Positions 6,956 through 8,042 of a stretch of DNA of 8,042 nt are shown piece by piece (positions within the stretch are counted from its first letter, which is position 1; each line of letters starts with the position of its first letter). The DNA comes from Granulosicoccaceae bacterium. Its GTDB lineage: Bacteria > Pseudomonadota > Gammaproteobacteria > Granulosicoccales > Granulosicoccaceae. Both the position numbers and the translations under genes were made by a program. The notes beneath the pieces were generated by a model, which saw only the letters and a list, made by a program, of their open reading frames with translations, was not told the origin of the DNA and ran no database searches. The stretch covers positions 1-8,042 of the forward strand of contig JALZUX010000333.1 of the NCBI GenBank assembly GCA_023301405.1, read 5' to 3'.

Positions 6956-6985
6956 AACGATCGTTTTGTTTATATCAAAATCGTT
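6956..6985. repeat. AACGATCGTT palindrome with a further ATCGTT copy
   Basis: AACGATCGTT at 6956-6965 is a perfect 10-base palindrome. Its half ATCGTT (6960-6965) recurs at 6980-6985, 20 bases on. Between them lies a TTTTG (6964-6968) / CAAAA (6976-6980) inverted repeat with a 7-base spacer. This may be a regulator binding site upstream of manC; no function is shown. Confidence 0.25.
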
Positions 6986-7041
6986 GACTAATAGAGGTCA
7001 TTGGGTTAGTGATATTGCTCAATTTTTGGAGGGGGAATTCT

Positions 7042-7048
7042 AAGGAGG
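7042..7048 (+). promoter_or_regulatory. Near-consensus Shine-Dalgarno AAGGAGG
   Basis: AAGGAGG lies 7 bases before a GTG codon at 7056 that opens a 56-codon frame. A second purine block, GGAGGGGG, lies at 7028-7035. No annotated plus-strand gene uses them, which is the main reason to consider the short ORF. Confidence 0.4.
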
Positions 7049-7055
7049 AATTGAA

Positions 7056-7226
7056 GTGTCAAAATTAAGGCGTTTGCCTCAAGGATATGCTTATACGGCA
7101 GGGCTAATTCTGCGGTTTGATGAAAACTGCGTGGAGTCACGCAGTGCACAAGCTTGTTTATTTGTCGCTAGAAAATCCAGGGAAGGGCGGGTTTCTACTG
7201 CGTTGTGCTATCCAGAACTTGTTTGA
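7056..7226 (+). CDS. Possible short ORF with a strong ribosome binding site
   Basis: A GTG-started frame of 56 residues (MSKLRRLPQGYAYTAG...LCYPELV) ends with TGA at 7224-7226. It overlaps the 3' end of the opposing dioxygenase gene by 32 bases. Support is the AAGGAGG with ideal spacing. A poor plus-strand promoter (TTGACT at 6984-6989) lies upstream but lacks a good -10. There is no membrane segment or recognised domain, and the peptide is basic with three cysteines. Against it, the frame runs through the minus-strand terminator hairpin. It may be a real small gene, the surviving 5' end of a gene lost by rearrangement, or chance. Confidence 0.3.
   Translation: MSKLRRLPQGYAYTAGLILRFDENCVESRSAQACLFVARKSREGRVSTALCYPELV
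7123..7145 (-). terminator. Intrinsic terminator of the dioxygenase gene
   Basis: ACTGCGTG (7126-7133) and CACGCAGT (7138-7145) form a perfect 8-bp stem with a 4-base loop. On the minus strand the stem runs into TTTTC, giving a short U tract. It lies about 50 bases past the dioxygenase stop, so that gene and manC are probably separate transcripts, or joined only by read-through. Confidence 0.6.
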
Positions 7227-8010
7227 TTTGTCTAAGCTTAGAGGACCTGCACGACGCAAATATGTCTTGTCTTTTTTCTGTCAGGAAGCAGCCGTTCCAG
7301 CCCGACTTGCCACGGACAAGTTCACGCGTGCTGGGGTCTGACGCCGGTTGATAAATGAAATCAGTCATGACTCGCTCGTCGCCTTCAATGAAAGGGCCTG
7401 ATCCATGCCACGTAAGTGAGCGCATTAGCATGAAGTCACCGGGCTCCAGTGAGGGTGTTATAACGGGCCAATCAGTGGGTAATATTTCAGGGTTGATGCT
7501 GCCGGCATCCCCCAAATAGCCAAATCGATGGGTGCCGGGGTACAGATACATGCCACCGTTTTGCTTATTTACTGTCTTAAGCGCCAGAAACATAGATGCC
7601 TTTTCAAATGACCCGACATGGTAGCCGCTGTCTTGATGCAGAATTACCGGGTTCACACTGCTTGAATCCTTCACGACAAACCTTTTCTGATAGAGGCCAA
7701 TGTTTTCCCCGAAGGCCGGTACCAGAAGATCTAAGAGCTTTTGCTCAGTGCTAAGTTCGTAGAGTTTTTCAGGGAGTTGCTTTATTTCTACTGGGTTGTT
7801 TTTATTTTCTATTTCCCGATGTGCCCCTAATACAAGGCTTCTGTGTGAATCCCATAGATCTTGCCAGACCTTCATCTCTGATGTGTTTAGCGCAGATCTA
7901 ACAATTGCGATGCCGGTTCGTTTGAAATTTTCCGGATCTATGCACGGACCGTCCATTCCCGGTATGGCCGCTTCTACATCTGCTTTGAGATCATCTATAC
8001 CGTTTATCAT
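7195..8010 (-). CDS. Phytanoyl-CoA dioxygenase (PhyH) family oxygenase
   Basis: This 271-residue soluble protein looks like an Fe(II)/2-oxoglutarate-dependent oxygenase, which would hydroxylate a small molecule or lipid while turning 2-oxoglutarate into succinate and CO2. The iron triad is visible as His125-x-Asp127 in ILHQDSGYH and His202 in SLTWHGSGPF, and Arg213 (EGDERVMTDF), eleven residues after the distal histidine, is placed to hold 2-oxoglutarate. The sequences YLYPGTHRFGY and LEPGDFMLM between them are typical of PhyH proteins. The length is usual and the domain looks complete. The ATG at 8010 has AAGG about 9 bases upstream, and a TATAAA on the same strand (8030-8035) could be a -10 element whose -35 would lie beyond the window. 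The family has very varied substrates, so the physiological role is unknown; proximity to manC and the kinase allows, but does not prove, a role in modifying a polysaccharide or its carrier. Confidence 0.88.
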   Translation of the reverse strand: MINGIDDLKADVEAAIPGMDGPCIDPENFKRTGIAIVRSALNTSEMKVWQDLWDSHRSLVLGAHREIENKNNPVEIKQLPEKLYELSTEQKLLDLLVPAFGENIGLYQKRFVVKDSSSVNPVILHQDSGYHVGSFEKASMFLALKTVNKQNGGMYLYPGTHRFGYLGDAGSINPEILPTDWPVITPSLEPGDFMLMRSLTWHGSGPFIEGDERVMTDFIYQPASDPSTRELVRGKSGWNGCFLTEKRQDIFASCRSSKLRQIKQVLDSTTQ

Positions 8011-8042
8011 CGAACAATACCTTGCGTTATTTATAAAGTGTC

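Larger units (their letters stand above)
6879..7194. other. Intergenic region between the dioxygenase gene and manC, 316 bases
   Basis: Both flanking genes are on the minus strand. The half near manC carries TTGGC repeats and a 10-base palindrome. The half near the dioxygenase carries a minus-strand terminator, the perfect palindrome ACAAGCTTGT at 7148-7157, and a plus-strand short ORF with a strong ribosome binding site. I could not identify a convincing promoter for manC, although one must lie here if the terminator works. Confidence 0.6.

Noticed and set aside
7117..7341. Plus-strand ATG frame of 74 codons antisense to the dioxygenase gene
   Set aside because: More than half lies opposite a convincing gene with intact catalytic residues, and the ATG has no Shine-Dalgarno; the GTG frame at 7056 has far better start signals.

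Overview
The window reads as a chromosomal segment of a gammaproteobacterium, probably a marine or environmental one. The evidence is the left-hand gene, a RimO whose sequence follows the enterobacterial/gammaproteobacterial protein almost word for word, together with moderate GC and a Wzc/VpsO-type polysaccharide kinase. I cannot name a genus from sequence alone. There are six well supported protein genes (one cut by the window edge) and two short candidate ORFs. I see no tRNA, rRNA, CRISPR array, insertion sequence or transposase.

Left part (1-2394): the 3' part of rimO (+), then a convergent two-gene unit on the minus strand. The upstream gene of the pair encodes a membrane-anchored J-domain protein whose C-terminal J domain resembles the mitochondrial import co-chaperone Tim14/Pam18. 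The downstream gene encodes a small four-helix membrane protein of unknown function. Its ribosome binding site overlaps the stop codon of the J-protein gene, so the two are probably translationally coupled.

Middle (2395-5405): a 486-base non-coding stretch lies between the divergent J-protein gene and a large polysaccharide co-polymerase/tyrosine autokinase gene (Wzc/ExoP/VpsO type). This stretch holds a good sigma70-like promoter, GTCA half-sites spaced by whole helical turns, a possible 33-37 residue upstream ORF and a small hairpin. The leader of the kinase mRNA would be about 220 bases. The kinase gene is followed directly by a strong intrinsic terminator, so it appears to be transcribed alone.

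Right part (5406-8042): two minus-strand genes. One is manC-like (bifunctional GDP-mannose pyrophosphorylase/phosphomannose isomerase), which makes the GDP-mannose used in exopolysaccharides. The other is a phytanoyl-CoA dioxygenase (PhyH) family gene with its own minus-strand terminator. The 316-base gap between them holds repeat and palindrome motifs near manC and a short plus-strand ORF with a near-ideal Shine-Dalgarno sequence.

Together the kinase and manC suggest the edge of an exopolysaccharide locus next to housekeeping genes. The kinase would control chain length and export, and ManC would supply precursor. The role of the PhyH enzyme is not determined by the sequence. I found no clearly new multi-gene system. 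The best leads are the J-protein/membrane-protein pair, the kinase's unusual nucleotide-binding motifs and charged tail, and the long regulated leader in front of it.
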